Positions 53,176 through 62,728 of a stretch of 64,000 bases of DNA are shown here, piece after piece; position 1 is the first letter of the stretch, and each line of letters begins with the position of its first letter. This stretch comes from Coraliomargarita sinensis (GTDB taxonomy: Bacteria; Verrucomicrobiota; Verrucomicrobiia; Opitutales; Coraliomargaritaceae), in contig NZ_QHJQ01000010.1 in assembly GCF_003185655.1 (NCBI RefSeq), forward strand, positions 1-64,000, read 5' to 3'. The notes beneath the pieces were generated by a model. That model was not told the DNA's origin. It saw only the letters and a list, made by a program, of their open reading frames with translations, and did no database searches. The translations under genes were made by a program, and so were the position numbers.

Positions 53176-55788
53176 ATGAATATTGATTTTAACAGTTTTA
53201 CCGAGAAGTCCGCCTTTGCCTTTCAAGAGGCACAGTCGCTTGCACAACAGCACGGCCAACAGGAGATTGATGTCTGGCATCTGCTACTAGCGCTTGTGCG
53301 GCAGGAAGACGGTATTGTGCCGGGCTTGCTGGAGCGTATGGGGATCACCACTTCTGCTTTGGATCTGGCGCTCAAGCGCGAGTTGGATGCGCTGCCGAAA
53401 GCAAGTGGCAGCATTAATGCCAGCCAGGTCTATATCTCCGCCGCCTTGCAGAAAGCTTTGGCAGCAGCACAGAAGGCGAAGGAAAAGCTGTCCGATGATT
53501 TTGTCAGTACCGAGCATCTGTTTCTGGGGCTACTCGATGCCGCCAGCGGAAAACTCGCCAAGTTCTTTCAACAATTTGAGATCGACCGGGATAAATTTTA
53601 CTCAGTCCTGAAAGAGGTGCGGGGCAACCAGAAGGTGAATACACGAACGCCCGAAGCAACCTTCGAAGCCCTTGAGAAATACGGGATCGACCTCGTGGAG
53701 CAGGCCCGCAAGGGAAAGATGGACCCGGTGATCGGTCGTGATGACGAGATCCGGCGGGTCATTCGTATTCTGTCGCGCAAAACCAAGAACAATCCCGTTC
53801 TGATCGGTGAACCGGGCGTCGGTAAGACCGCGATCGTGGAAGGGCTTGCCCAGCGCATTGTGCGGGGGGACGTGCCCGAGGGGCTCAAGGACAAGACCAT
53901 CTTCGCCCTCGACATGGGCTCTCTGGTCGCCGGCGCCAAATACCGCGGCGAATTTGAAGAGCGGCTCAAGGCCGTCCTCGCCGAAGTCAAAGGCAGCGAA
54001 GGACGTATCCTGCTCTTTATTGACGAGCTGCACACGATTGTTGGCGCGGGCAAGACCGAAGGTGCCATGGATGCGGGCAATATGCTCAAGCCCATGCTGG
54101 CCCGCGGCGAGCTTCACTGTGTCGGGGCCACCACGCTCGACGAATATCGGCAGCACATTGAAAAGGATGCCGCCCTCGAACGTCGCTTCCAGACGGTGAT
54201 GGTCGACCAGCCCAATGTCGAAGACACGATTTCGATTCTGCGCGGCCTGCGTGAGCGCTTCGAGCTGCACCATGGTGTGCGTATTCAGGATAACGCCCTG
54301 GTGCAGGCAGCCATTCTCTCGCACCGGTACATCAGTGAGCGTTTTCTCCCGGACAAGGCCATCGACCTGGTCGACGAAGCTTGTGCCATGATCCGCACGG
54401 AGATGGACAGCATGCCTCAGGAACTCGATGCCTTATCCCGCCGCGCGCTCCAGCTGGAAATCGAAGAGGCCGCGTTGAAAAATGAAAAGGACGAAGCGTC
54501 CAAACAACGGCTCAACGTACTTTCGCGGGAGTTGGCGGATGTTCGCGAGAAAGAATCCGGACTGCGGGCGCAATGGGACAAGGAAAAGGGCGCCATCGAC
54601 GAGATCCGCCAGGTTCGTGAGGCGATTGACGCAACCCGCATCGAAATGGAAAAAGCAGAGCGTAATTACGACCTGAACACGGTGGCGCAGTTGCGGCACG
54701 GTAAAATGCCAGAACTCGAAGCGCAACTCCAGAAGCTTGAGGCTGCGGAAGTTCAGGAGGGGGCGCTGCTTAAGGAGGAAGTTTCGCAAGAGGAAATTGC
54801 CGATATTGTATCCAAGTGGACCGGTGTCCCGGTAACCCGCTTGGTCGAGGGCGAAAAAGAGAAACTTCTTCGACTCGAAGATGTCCTACATGAAAGGGTG
54901 ATCGGACAGGATGAGGCCGTCAGCCTTGTCTCCGAAGCCATCCTGCGTGCACGGGCCGGTATCAAAGACCCGCGCCGGCCGATCGGAAGTTTCCTCTTCC
55001 TCGGACCGACCGGCGTGGGCAAGACCGAGCTCGCGCGCACCCTTGCGCAAACGCTTTTCGACACGGAGGAAAACATCGTCCGTATCGACATGTCGGAGTA
55101 CATGGAGAAGCATGCCGTGGCCCGTTTGATCGGGGCGCCTCCCGGTTATATCGGTTACGACGAAGGGGGGCAACTGACTGAAGCGGTTCGCCGTAAGCCC
55201 TACAGTGTCGTTCTTTTCGATGAAATCGAGAAAGCGCACCCCGATGTATTCAATGTCCTGCTCCAGGTCATGGATGACGGGCGTATCACGGATGCGCAGG
55301 GGCATACGGTCGACTTTAAGAACACCGTCATTATCATGACTTCGAACGTCGGCAGTCGTTTCCTCACCGAGGGTGTGGCCGGCAGCGAGATTCCGGAAAG
55401 CGTGCGCGAATCGGTCATGGCCGAGCTGCGGCAGGGCTTCCGTCCCGAATTCCTGAACCGGATTGACGACGTTATTCTGTTCAAGCCCCTCGCGCTCGAG
55501 GAAATCACCCGAATCGTGGATCTGCTGTTGGCCGACTTGAACAATCGTCTGGCCGAGCGCCGGATCACCATCGAGTTCGATGACAGTGCCCGCGATTGGA
55601 TTGCCGAACGCGGATACGACCCAGTCTACGGCGCCCGCCCGCTCAAGCGCTTCCTGCAGAAGCAGGTGGAGACACGTCTCGCCCGAGCCTTGATCGCCGG
55701 CGATCTGGGAGAGGAAAGCACGGTGCTCTTCAAGCTGGAGGGGGACGCTCTCGGGATGGAGACGATTGACCGTGTCGAACTGATCTAA
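53176..55788 (+). CDS. clpB: ATP-dependent disaggregase ClpB
   Basis: Hexameric AAA+ chaperone that rescues aggregated proteins with DnaK. The 870-residue protein has the Clp N domain ([20 protein letters not shown]). AAA-1 has Walker [14 protein letters not shown] (about 203-215) and [14 protein letters not shown] coiled-coil middle domain spans about 400-520. AAA-2 has [13 protein letters not shown] (about 611-623) and [16 protein letters not shown]. The C-terminal domain follows, with [14 protein letters not shown]. ClpC is excluded by the middle-domain length and the start. ATG 53176 is the best start; the longer frame begins at 53140. No CIRCE or heat-shock promoter was recognised. Confidence 0.96.
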   Translation: MNIDFNSFTEKSAFAFQEAQSLAQQHGQQEIDVWHLLLALVRQEDGIVPGLLERMGITTSALDLALKRELDALPKASGSINASQVYISAALQKALAAAQKAKEKLSDDFVSTEHLFLGLLDAASGKLAKFFQQFEIDRDKFYSVLKEVRGNQKVNTRTPEATFEALEKYGIDLVEQARKGKMDPVIGRDDEIRRVIRILSRKTKNNPVLIGEPGVGKTAIVEGLAQRIVRGDVPEGLKDKTIFALDMGSLVAGAKYRGEFEERLKAVLAEVKGSEGRILLFIDELHTIVGAGKTEGAMDAGNMLKPMLARGELHCVGATTLDEYRQHIEKDAALERRFQTVMVDQPNVEDTISILRGLRERFELHHGVRIQDNALVQAAILSHRYISERFLPDKAIDLVDEACAMIRTEMDSMPQELDALSRRALQLEIEEAALKNEKDEASKQRLNVLSRELADVREKESGLRAQWDKEKGAIDEIRQVREAIDATRIEMEKAERNYDLNTVAQLRHGKMPELEAQLQKLEAAEVQEGALLKEEVSQEEIADIVSKWTGVPVTRLVEGEKEKLLRLEDVLHERVIGQDEAVSLVSEAILRARAGIKDPRRPIGSFLFLGPTGVGKTELARTLAQTLFDTEENIVRIDMSEYMEKHAVARLIGAPPGYIGYDEGGQLTEAVRRKPYSVVLFDEIEKAHPDVFNVLLQVMDDGRITDAQGHTVDFKNTVIIMTSNVGSRFLTEGVAGSEIPESVRESVMAELRQGFRPEFLNRIDDVILFKPLALEEITRIVDLLLADLNNRLAERRITIEFDDSARDWIAERGYDPVYGARPLKRFLQKQVETRLARALIAGDLGEESTVLFKLEGDALGMETIDRVELI

Positions 55789-55872
55789 TCATTTAAAATG
55801 AACTCAAGGCCGAGATCGCACACGACGACAGTTGGCTTGCAATCTCCCATGAAATCAACGATAATACTCCTA

Positions 55873-56067
55873 ATGAAGGCAGCAGAAATCATTGAAGAGA
55901 TTGCACGCCTTCCCTAAAATAAAAAGGGAAATGTCTTAGAGTTTGTGCGCCATCTGCCTAATGCAGAGACGCTTGAAGCGATCAATGAACCGACCGCCGA
56001 TCTGCCGCGTTACACCAGTATGGACGAGGTAAGCAGTGTGCTTAAAGACCTTGTCAATAATGCTTAA
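55873..56067 (+). pseudogene. RelB/DinJ-like antitoxin with in-frame stop
   Basis: The frame encodes MKAAEIIEEIARLP, then a TAA at codon 15 (55915-55917), then NKKGNVLEFVRHLPNAETLE through PRYTSMDEVSSVLKDLVNNA. Read through the stop, this is a complete 64-residue antitoxin of the kind paired with YafQ/RelE toxins. The stop codon (55915-55917) would abolish it. Its end overlaps the start of the toxin frame (ATG at 56060). Confidence 0.72.
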
Positions 56068-56479
56068 CGTTGTCTTCAAGAACCGCTTCAAGAAAGACTT
56101 GAAGAAGCTTAAGTCGTCCAATCGAGACGAAGACGACTTGCTTGCAGTTATTGACGTTTTGGCAAACGAACAACCGCTTGAGGAGAAGTTATACCTATTT
56201 AAAAAAGATTTGATCCTTCTCCGCCCTAGCGATGGCACGCCAGTGCCGTCGATTGGCATTCAGGACACACCTTCGACCTTGCTGGCGCAAGTTCGCTACA
56301 AAAACCTGTTTCCAAAATGATCAAAGTTTTTGCAAAGTATTACACGATCATAACTTGATCGGGAACTATCTAGGTTGCCGCGAATGTCATATTGGACCCG
56401 ACTGGCTTTTGATTTATCAGATAACTGATACGACTTGTTGTGGGATCGCACGGGCTCTCACAGCGAGCTGTTTAATTAG
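56060..56479 (+). pseudogene. YafQ/RelE-type toxin interrupted by an insertion and frameshift
   Basis: The 5' part encodes MLNVVFKNRFKKDLKKLKSS with DLLAVIDVLANEQPLEEKL. After a 148-bp insertion the coding resumes as HDHNLIGNYLGCRECHIGPD WLLIYQI, the YafQ core. A later frameshift is needed to reach the terminal RTGSHSELFN (stop at 56479). Intact YafQ proteins have EK-x-x-DH at the junction, and deleting the insertion restores E-K-L-H-D-H. The toxin is therefore inactive in two ways. Confidence 0.85.
56192..56339. mobile_element. MITE-like 148-bp insertion with TTA target duplication
   Basis: Inserted in the YafQ-type toxin gene. TTA at 56189-56191 is repeated at 56340-56342. Removing the insert plus one TTA restores the toxin frame. 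The ends are imperfect inverted repeats: the left begins tacctatttaaaaaagattt and the right, read inward, tactttgcaaaaactttgat. No transposase is encoded, so it is non-autonomous. Related sequences lie at about 24200-24375 and 63745-63815. Confidence 0.8.
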
Positions 56480-56511
56480 GCCCCCTGTCACCTTTTACCT
56501 TCAGAAGTCCA

Positions 56512-57213
56512 CTAAATACGCTTCATGTACTTCTTGCCGTTTTCGTCGACGAAGAGGATGCGCTTTTCCTGAATGATCATGACCTTTAGGCCGAGGGCGT
56601 AGTTCACGTATTCGCCGACAGAGTAAGATTTACCGTTAAGAATGACTTTGCTTTCGCTATCGGAAAGCCGCACTCCGTTGACTTTTGACTGGGTAAGCCA
56701 GTCGATAATCTCCTGACTGGGCTTTGCCGCAGCGCGCGCCGCCGCTTCTTCCGCGGCTTTGGCCTCAGCCGCCGCTTTGGCTTCGGCGGCCTCGCGGGCC
56801 TTGCGCAATTCGTCAACAACAGTCGGGGTGGCTTCCTGCTCCAAAGGTGGTGTTTGTGTTGAGGCCACGGCAGGCGGTGCCAGCGGTTCAAGTGGCTCAG
56901 ACGTCTTCTCCGCAGTTTGCCCGGGCTTTGGCTGCTCGGGCGGCGCTTCCCCGGCTGGATTTTCCGTCTTAGTCGTCGGCGGCTGCTGGGCGAGAGGTGC
57001 GGGGTCATCACCTTTTAGAACCACTACGCTGAGCCCGGCGACCAGTCCCAGAAGCAAGGCAACGGCGGCAATCAATCCAATGAGCAGGCCGGGTTTCATT
57101 CCGCTTCCGCTTGCCGGAGCGGCCGTGGAAGGTCCGTTGGCATCGCGATCCCCCATCCGTGTGGGGGTGCGGTCGCGTTGAGCTTTACGCAGTGCTTGGT
57201 TGATCAGGGACAT
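56512..57213 (-). CDS. GspB-like general secretion pathway protein
   Basis: A 233-residue bitopic protein. The N-terminal [15 protein letters not shown] motif is shared with GspB/ExeB-type proteins. One membrane helix follows (about 42-66, [20 protein letters not shown]). A Pro/Ala/Glu-rich linker runs to about 165. The C-terminal GspB-like domain has [20 protein letters not shown] and [20 protein letters not shown]. GspB pairs with the ATPase GspA in secretin assembly. The preceding gene on this strand is a GspA-like ATPase. Confidence 0.85.
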   Translation of the reverse strand: MSLINQALRKAQRDRTPTRMGDRDANGPSTAAPASGSGMKPGLLIGLIAAVALLLGLVAGLSVVVLKGDDPAPLAQQPPTTKTENPAGEAPPEQPKPGQTAEKTSEPLEPLAPPAVASTQTPPLEQEATPTVVDELRKAREAAEAKAAAEAKAAEEAAARAAAKPSQEIIDWLTQSKVNGVRLSDSESKVILNGKSYSVGEYVNYALGLKVMIIQEKRILFVDENGKKYMKRI

Positions 57214-57277
57214 GTTTTGATAAATGAGTAATGACTAAAAGCTAATGCCTAATGACTGTAGGCTAACGAGCCGTTCG

Positions 57278-58099
57278 CTATTTCCTGTGTAAACGATTGA
57301 TGTCTTTCAGGGCCTTGCGCACGTCCCACCAGTTTACCTCGTTGCCGTTGCGGATGAAAGTGGAGAGGAGGGACTTGTCGCAGATATTGTTGATCATTCG
57401 CGGGATGCCCAGACTGCCGTCGGCGATCTTTTTCACGGCACGCTGCGTGAACTGGATACGGCCGTTGCTGCCGGCCAGCGTGAGCCGGTGGTTGATATAG
57501 AGCTGCACTTCCTGGGCGTTGAGTGGCTTGAGGTCGTAGTGCACCAGCACGCGTTGCCGTAGCTGCCGCAGGCGTTCCTCCTTGAGCTTGATGTTCAGCT
57601 CCGGCTGGCCCATGAGAATGATTTGCAGCAGCTTTTGGTCGTAGGTTTCCAGATTGGAGAGCATCCGCAGCATTTCCATAACCTCGAAGGAGAGGTTTTG
57701 TGCCTCATCGATGATCACTACGATCTCCCGCCCGGCGTGGATGCGCTCGAGCAGGGCGTCGTTCATTTTGTCGAGCAGGTCGTTTTTCGAGCGCGCTTTC
57801 ACCTCTTCGCCCAGTTCTTTCATGATGCCGCGCAGCAGCTGGGTTTCGGAAACCCGGGGATTGAGGAGAAGGGCGGTGTCGACTTCCTCGCGCGATTCGA
57901 GCTCTTCCAGCAGTTTTCGGCACAGGGTAGTCTTTCCGCAGCCGACTTCTCCGGTCAGGACGATGAAGCCCTTTTTGTCTTCGATACCATAGCGCAGGTG
58001 CTGTAGCGCCTCCTCGTGGGTGGGGCTGAGGAAAAGAAAACGCGGGTTGGGCGTTACGTGGAAGGGCATTTCCGTGAATCCAAAGTAATCCTGATACAT
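57278..58099 (-). CDS. GspA/ExeA-like AAA ATPase
   Basis: A 273-residue P-loop ATPase of the ExeA/GspA group. It starts MYQDYFGFTEMPFHVTPNPR, which is the canonical family opening, from ATG 58099. Walker A is TGEVGCGKTTLCR (about 48-60). Walker B is VVIIDEAQNLSFEVMEMLRM, and sensor/arginine regions follow. It lacks the peptidoglycan-binding tail of ExeA, which is sometimes absent. It probably acts with the GspB-like protein 64 bp downstream. The longer frame adds 18 residues from the divergent ftsB leader. Confidence 0.87.
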   Translation of the reverse strand: MYQDYFGFTEMPFHVTPNPRFLFLSPTHEEALQHLRYGIEDKKGFIVLTGEVGCGKTTLCRKLLEELESREEVDTALLLNPRVSETQLLRGIMKELGEEVKARSKNDLLDKMNDALLERIHAGREIVVIIDEAQNLSFEVMEMLRMLSNLETYDQKLLQIILMGQPELNIKLKEERLRQLRQRVLVHYDLKPLNAQEVQLYINHRLTLAGSNGRIQFTQRAVKKIADGSLGIPRMINNICDKSLLSTFIRNGNEVNWWDVRKALKDINRLHRK

Positions 58100-58156
58100 G
58101 GCTGGACTTAAATTACCCTTTTCAATGGATATAAAATCAACTTCTCTAAGCAAGGT

Positions 58157-58462
58157 ATGCCGAGAAACTCCGCACAGCGTAAAGAGCGCGTTCTGTTAAT
58201 CATGCTATTGGGCATGCTGGGCGTGTTGGTCGTCTTTTTCGGGGGGCTGTTGCTGAAAACTCACCGGGAGTTTGAGAACTTTAAGGCCCGACAAGTTAGA
58301 ATTGAGTCGAAACTCATACAAGCTCGAAAAGAGTTCGAGCAGAAGGAGGCTTACCTTTCGCGTTTGCTGGAAGATCCTGAATTTCTGGAGCGAGTGGTTC
58401 GCGAACGGCTCGGCTACTCGCGCCCGGATGAGTTGCTCTTTCGCTTCTCCGAGGACCCCTGA
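58157..58462 (+). CDS. FtsB/DivIC-family septum protein
   Basis: A 101-residue bitopic protein with a short cytoplasmic start, one membrane helix (about 13-33), and a coiled-coil periplasmic segment (about 35-70, REFENFKARQVRIESKLIQA). The FtsB/DivIC consensus end is DPEFLERVVRERLGYSRPDE (about 72-91). It would join FtsL and FtsQ at the division septum. It is divergent from the GspA-like gene and 121 bp upstream of the UDP-sugar pyrophosphorylase. Confidence 0.88.
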   Translation: MPRNSAQRKERVLLIMLLGMLGVLVVFFGGLLLKTHREFENFKARQVRIESKLIQARKEFEQKEAYLSRLLEDPEFLERVVRERLGYSRPDELLFRFSEDP

Positions 58463-58583
58463 TCGCGCATTTTCCCGGCCGAGCCTGATTTTAACGATGA
58501 ATTTACCCGGCTGATGGTTCGAAGTTTGCCTTTTGCCTCCCGAGTTTTTAACAGAACCGCTGACGATCAACCCAGGTAATCTT

Positions 58584-60002
58584 ATGCATTCGCTCATCAC
58601 TCAATTTGAACAAGCCGGCCAGGGGCAGGTGTTTCGTTTCTTTGACGAACTCGACGATTCGGGAAAGGAAAAGTTGCTGGCCCAGGCCGGCACGATCGAT
58701 TTGGAGGAGGTCGGCACTCTGGTCCAGGAACATGTGCTGGGGGATTCGCATGCCTCCGTGAATTTGGACGGTCTCGAGCCAGCTCCCTATATCGCGCTGC
58801 CGAATAATGAGGCCAGTGCCACTGAATGGCACCGCGCTTTCGAAGCCGGTGCCGAGGCCATTCGATGGGGACGGGTCGCCGCCTTTACCGTGGCGGGCGG
58901 CCAAGGGACACGCCTGGGCTACGATGGGCCCAAGGGCACCTATCCCGTGACGCCTCTGACCCGTAAGTCCCTGTTCCAGGTTTTTGCGGAAAAGATCATG
59001 CGTTCGGGTGAGCGCTTCGGGGTCACGATCCCCTGGTTCATCCTGACCAGTGAGATAAACAATGTGGCCACGGTGGCGGCATTTGAGGAGAACGACTACT
59101 TCGGACTGCCCAAGGACAGCGTCCATTTTATCGTTCAGGGCCTTGTGCCGGCAGTGGATCTGCAGGGTAAAATTCTACTCTCGGAAAAAGGAAGAATAGC
59201 CATGACTCCGGACGGTCACGGTGGATCCTTGAGAGCTTTGGCCCGTAGCGGGGCTGTGGATACCATGAAATCCCATGGTGTCGATATTATCAGCTATTTT
59301 CAGGTGGATAATCCCATCGTGCAATGCGTTGATCCTGCCTTCGTGGGCTTCCACGTCCTGGGCCAGTCGGAGCTCTCCAGTAAGATGGTGCCCAAGGCTT
59401 ATGCGCTCGAGAAGGTCGGGCACTTTTGCACCCAGGACGGTGTCACCAAGGTCATCGAATACAGCGATATGCCGGAATCGATGCAGGAAGAGTCCGATGC
59501 GGATGGCGGTATTCGCTTTAAGGCAGGCAGTGTGGCCATACACATTTTCGACCGCGATTTTATTGCGCGCGCAGGCGGGGACTCTTCGGAGACCAAGTTG
59601 CCGTTTCACCGGGCCAATAAGAAAATCCCTTACGTCGATGCGGACGGTTCTGTCGCGAGCCCGGATGAACCGAATGGCGTGAAGTTTGAGATGTTTGTCT
59701 TTGACGCGCTGCCGCTGGCCAAGAACCCGGTGATTATCGAAGCGGCCCGGGGCGATGATTTCAGCCCGGTGAAGAATGCTGAAGGGATCGATTCCCCGCA
59801 ATCCTGCAAGGAGGATCAGCTTCGCATGTTCACCCGCTGGCTGAATGCAGCCGGTGTTGAGATAAAAACGGACGACTCCGGCCTGCCGCCGTTCACCTTT
59901 GAGATCAGTCATCGGTTTGCCGCGGATGAGAAGGATTTTGTCGAGCGGTGGAACGGGCTTTCGTCCAAACCGGAAATCAAGGAGGGTACGATTATTGACT
60001 AG
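58584..60002 (+). CDS. UDP-sugar pyrophosphorylase, UAP1/UGP-like
   Basis: A 472-residue enzyme of the eukaryotic-type UDPGP family, which makes UDP-GlcNAc or UDP-glucose from UTP and the sugar phosphate. Visible are AAFTVAGGQGTRLGYDGPKG (about 110-129) with the nucleotide loop, and WFILTSEINN. MTPDGHGGSLRAL (about 207-219) and YFQVDNPIVQCVDPAFVGFH are also present. Its length and DGHGG motif are closer to eukaryotic UAP1 than to the short bacterial GlmU or GalU. ATG 58584 fits the family start; the longer frame is unsupported. Confidence 0.92.
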   Translation: MHSLITQFEQAGQGQVFRFFDELDDSGKEKLLAQAGTIDLEEVGTLVQEHVLGDSHASVNLDGLEPAPYIALPNNEASATEWHRAFEAGAEAIRWGRVAAFTVAGGQGTRLGYDGPKGTYPVTPLTRKSLFQVFAEKIMRSGERFGVTIPWFILTSEINNVATVAAFEENDYFGLPKDSVHFIVQGLVPAVDLQGKILLSEKGRIAMTPDGHGGSLRALARSGAVDTMKSHGVDIISYFQVDNPIVQCVDPAFVGFHVLGQSELSSKMVPKAYALEKVGHFCTQDGVTKVIEYSDMPESMQEESDADGGIRFKAGSVAIHIFDRDFIARAGGDSSETKLPFHRANKKIPYVDADGSVASPDEPNGVKFEMFVFDALPLAKNPVIIEAARGDDFSPVKNAEGIDSPQSCKEDQLRMFTRWLNAAGVEIKTDDSGLPPFTFEISHRFAADEKDFVERWNGLSSKPEIKEGTIID

Positions 60003-60040
60003 TCTTGCCAATTGCAGATTCTGATTCCAGCATCTACTTG

Positions 60041-60355
60041 ATGTCGATCTTGGACACAGTTGATGCTGCCGCGCTTACGGAAGAGGCGATTCGGGCCATA
60101 GCCGACCGAACTCTGCCCCATGACAAGCTCGTGCTTTTCGGATCGCGTGCGCGTGGTGATGCCCGGGCCCGCAGCGATTTCGACTTGGCGGTTTTTCCGC
60201 AAACGGGTTTTGCCGATGAAGACCTGATTCGGTTTACTGATGCGCTGGAGCGGTCTTCTAAGATTATTTATCCACTGGATACCGTCGATACCCGCACCGT
60301 TTCTCCTGCAACGCTTGAAAAAATTGATAACGAGGGCCGTGTATGGAAAAATTAA
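60041..60355 (+). CDS. MNT-domain nucleotidyltransferase (HEPN/MNT partner)
   Basis: A 104-residue minimal nucleotidyltransferase from ATG 60041 (MSILDTVDAAALTEEAIRAI). The catalytic signature is LVLFGSRARGDARARSDFDL (about 30-49), the G-S-x-R and D-x-D elements. It overlaps the HEPN gene by 13 bp. In characterised type VII systems the MNT protein AMPylates and silences the HEPN RNase toxin. A GTG or TTG start nearer 60005 is possible. Confidence 0.88.
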   Translation: MSILDTVDAAALTEEAIRAIADRTLPHDKLVLFGSRARGDARARSDFDLAVFPQTGFADEDLIRFTDALERSSKIIYPLDTVDTRTVSPATLEKIDNEGRVWKN

Positions 60356-60729
60356 TTCAGGCACGGCAGGCGGTTGCCGCTCTGGAAGACATCTTGGAGG
60401 AACCATTCAGTGTGATTGTGCGGGATGCTACCATTCAGCGAGTCGAATTCAGTTCGGAAGCCGTTTGGAAAGCGGCTCGCGAGTGGCTATACACGCAAGA
60501 ATCGATCGAAGCGAATCATCCGCGCGGCAGTTTTCGTGAGTTGTTCCGAATTGGTCAAATGGATGAAGCGCTCTCAATGAAATTGCTCGATTGGATCGAT
60601 GACCGCAATCGCACGAGCCACGCCTACGTCGAAGCACTTGCTCAGGCAGTTTTCGAAAAAATTCCACAGCACCTGCAAACGCTGAAGTCCGTTTTGCGGG
60701 TGATTCAACAGAGCGATTCTATAAAATAA
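60343..60729 (+). CDS. HEPN-domain protein (HI0074-like)
   Basis: A 128-residue all-helical HEPN protein. The RNase-type motif R-x4-H is present as DDRNRTSHAY (about 87-96), with Arg and His intact. The helical core EKLIQARQAVAALEDILEE, with the last long helix, matches HI0074-like nucleotidyltransferase substrate-binding proteins. It overlaps the MNT gene by 13 bp. It can be the toxin of a type VII toxin-antitoxin pair. Confidence 0.88.
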   Translation: MEKLIQARQAVAALEDILEEPFSVIVRDATIQRVEFSSEAVWKAAREWLYTQESIEANHPRGSFRELFRIGQMDEALSMKLLDWIDDRNRTSHAYVEALAQAVFEKIPQHLQTLKSVLRVIQQSDSIK

Positions 60730-60737
60730 ATCCAGAG

Positions 60738-62702
60738 ATGTCTATAATCGAGAAAGCGCAATCCGCAGCGGACGAGGGCAAGCTCCTCGACAGTGCCGTC
60801 GAAAATCTAAAAGTCTGGGCTTCGGCCGAGTTTCTGCCGGAATGGGTCGGCGCCAGTATCAGCGAGCTCGTGGAGCAGGAGGCTTGGGACGAACTCAACG
60901 ACCGTTTCTACAAGAACATGGCTTTTGGGACCGGTGGTATCCGGGGGCGGACGATCGGGCGTGTGTCCTCGTCGGTGGAAATCGGGAACGAAGGTCCGCA
61001 AGGTACGCCCGAACACGCGGCGGTGGGGACCAACGTGCTGAACGACTTTAACATCATTAAAGCTACCATCGGTCTTTTCCGTTACTGCGAGAAATATCTT
61101 CGCGAGAGCGGCCGCCATGACCTGCCGCGTTTCATAATCGCTCATGACGTGCGACACTTTTCCCGCCACTTCTGTGAGCTTGCGGCCTCAACCTGGTGCA
61201 AGCTCGGTGGACAAGCCCTGATTTTCGACGGGCCACGATCGACCCCCCAGCTCAGCTTTTGTGTGCGCCAGTTTGAGGCGACTTGCGGTGCCGTGATTAC
61301 GGCCAGCCACAATCCGCCGCATGACAACGGATTTAAAGCTTACTTCGAAGACGGTGCCCAGGTAGTGTCCCCGCACGCGGAGGGCATCGTCGACCTGGTC
61401 AATCAGGTGAAACTGGAGGAGCTGCCCGAGTTCCTCGAAGTGAATCTTGATCCGGTCGTTACGCTGCAACAGGAAGCGGACAAACCCTACCTGTCACTTC
61501 TTGATGAAATGGTCATCGACCGGGAAGTGATGCAGAAAGAAGCACCTAAGATTGTGTTTTCCCCTATCCACGGTACCGGGGCGATCAGTTCAGTGCCCGT
61601 TTTGGAAAAGCTTGGTGTCGAGGTGATCGAAGTGCCGGAACAAAGCGTCCTGGATCCCCGCTTTCCCACCGTGAAGTCGCCCAATCCGGAAAATGCCGAA
61701 GCTCTGGAGATGGCTATTGCCAAGGCAAACGAAACCGGTGCCGACGTGGTCGTTGCCACCGACCCGGATGCCGACCGCATGGGGGTTGCCGTCCGCAATC
61801 CTGAAGGGGAGATGGTCTTGCTGACCGGGAACCAGATCGGCACCGTGCTGGCCGAATATCGCATTTCCACTTTGAAAGATGCGGAGATCCTTCCCGAGGA
61901 CGGCACGGAGAGTGCCGCACTGATTAAGACCTTCGTCACCAGTCCGATGCAGGAGTCCGTCGCGGATTGGCACGGGTTGAAGACGATCAATACCCTGACC
62001 GGCTTTAAGTGGATCGGCGAAAAACTCGCTGCTTACGAAGCAGAGATGAAAGCAAAGCTCCTGGAGAAGGAGGGCCTGGCTGTGGACTACGATGCCTGCG
62101 ATGTTTGGACACGTGCCGATCTGCTTCTCGATTATTCCACCTACTTCGTCTTCGGAGGGGAGGAAAGTTACGGCTATCTCGCGACGGATAAACTGCGTGA
62201 TAAAGATGCCAACGCAGCCGTTGTGATGTTCTGTGAACTGGCGGCTTATCTGAAAGCCAACGAGATGACATTTCCGGAGTATCTCGACGCCCTTTATTTG
62301 CAGCACGGCTATTACGAGGAAAAAACCATCAATATCTACTACGAAGGTGCGGCTGGCGCGCAGAAAATTAAGAACATCCTCGATTCATACCGCAGCAACC
62401 CGCCAAAGGCTTTTGGCGATGTCGAGGTTTCCGGATTCACGGACTTCGGTAAGGACGAGATTATAGATGCAGACGGCAAAAAGATACCGCCACAGGACTT
62501 CTACTTTCTCGAACTGGGCAACGGCTACAGCTTTGCCGTGAGAGGCTCCGGCACTGAGCCCAAGATTAAGTTCTACGTTTTCGGTCGTTCGGAAGTCAGT
62601 GAGCCCGAAGAGTTGCCATCAGTGAAAGAAGCTGCCGGAAAAGTGATGCAAGAAATGCTCGAAGCCATCGAAGCCGATGCCCGGAAGCGGGCGGAGGCAT
62701 AA
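60738..62702 (+). CDS. Phosphohexomutase (phosphoglucomutase/phosphomannomutase family)
   Basis: A 654-residue alpha-D-phosphohexomutase interconverting hexose 1- and 6-phosphates. The active-site Ser loop is GAVITASHNPPHDNGFKAYF (about 186-205). The Mg2+ loop is VVATDPDADRMGVAVR (about 336-351), the sugar loop GEESYGYL, and the phosphate loop RGSGTEPKIKFYVFG. At 654 residues it is longer than typical bacterial PMM/PGM (about 450-580), with extra N-terminal sequence. It follows the HEPN gene by 8 bp and the UDP-sugar pyrophosphorylase is just upstream, so both act in sugar-nucleotide supply. Confidence 0.92.
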   Translation: MSIIEKAQSAADEGKLLDSAVENLKVWASAEFLPEWVGASISELVEQEAWDELNDRFYKNMAFGTGGIRGRTIGRVSSSVEIGNEGPQGTPEHAAVGTNVLNDFNIIKATIGLFRYCEKYLRESGRHDLPRFIIAHDVRHFSRHFCELAASTWCKLGGQALIFDGPRSTPQLSFCVRQFEATCGAVITASHNPPHDNGFKAYFEDGAQVVSPHAEGIVDLVNQVKLEELPEFLEVNLDPVVTLQQEADKPYLSLLDEMVIDREVMQKEAPKIVFSPIHGTGAISSVPVLEKLGVEVIEVPEQSVLDPRFPTVKSPNPENAEALEMAIAKANETGADVVVATDPDADRMGVAVRNPEGEMVLLTGNQIGTVLAEYRISTLKDAEILPEDGTESAALIKTFVTSPMQESVADWHGLKTINTLTGFKWIGEKLAAYEAEMKAKLLEKEGLAVDYDACDVWTRADLLLDYSTYFVFGGEESYGYLATDKLRDKDANAAVVMFCELAAYLKANEMTFPEYLDALYLQHGYYEEKTINIYYEGAAGAQKIKNILDSYRSNPPKAFGDVEVSGFTDFGKDEIIDADGKKIPPQDFYFLELGNGYSFAVRGSGTEPKIKFYVFGRSEVSEPEELPSVKEAAGKVMQEMLEAIEADARKRAEA

Positions 62703-62728
62703 GACATTACCGATATTATGTAGCTCCG

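Larger units (their letters stand above)
55789..56511. other. Spacer filled by a decayed toxin-antitoxin pair
   Basis: Between clpB and the GspB-like gene, the 723-bp interval holds a broken RelB-like antitoxin, a YafQ-like toxin split by a 148-bp MITE-like insertion, and a short tail. The component entries give details. No intact gene is present. Confidence 0.7.
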
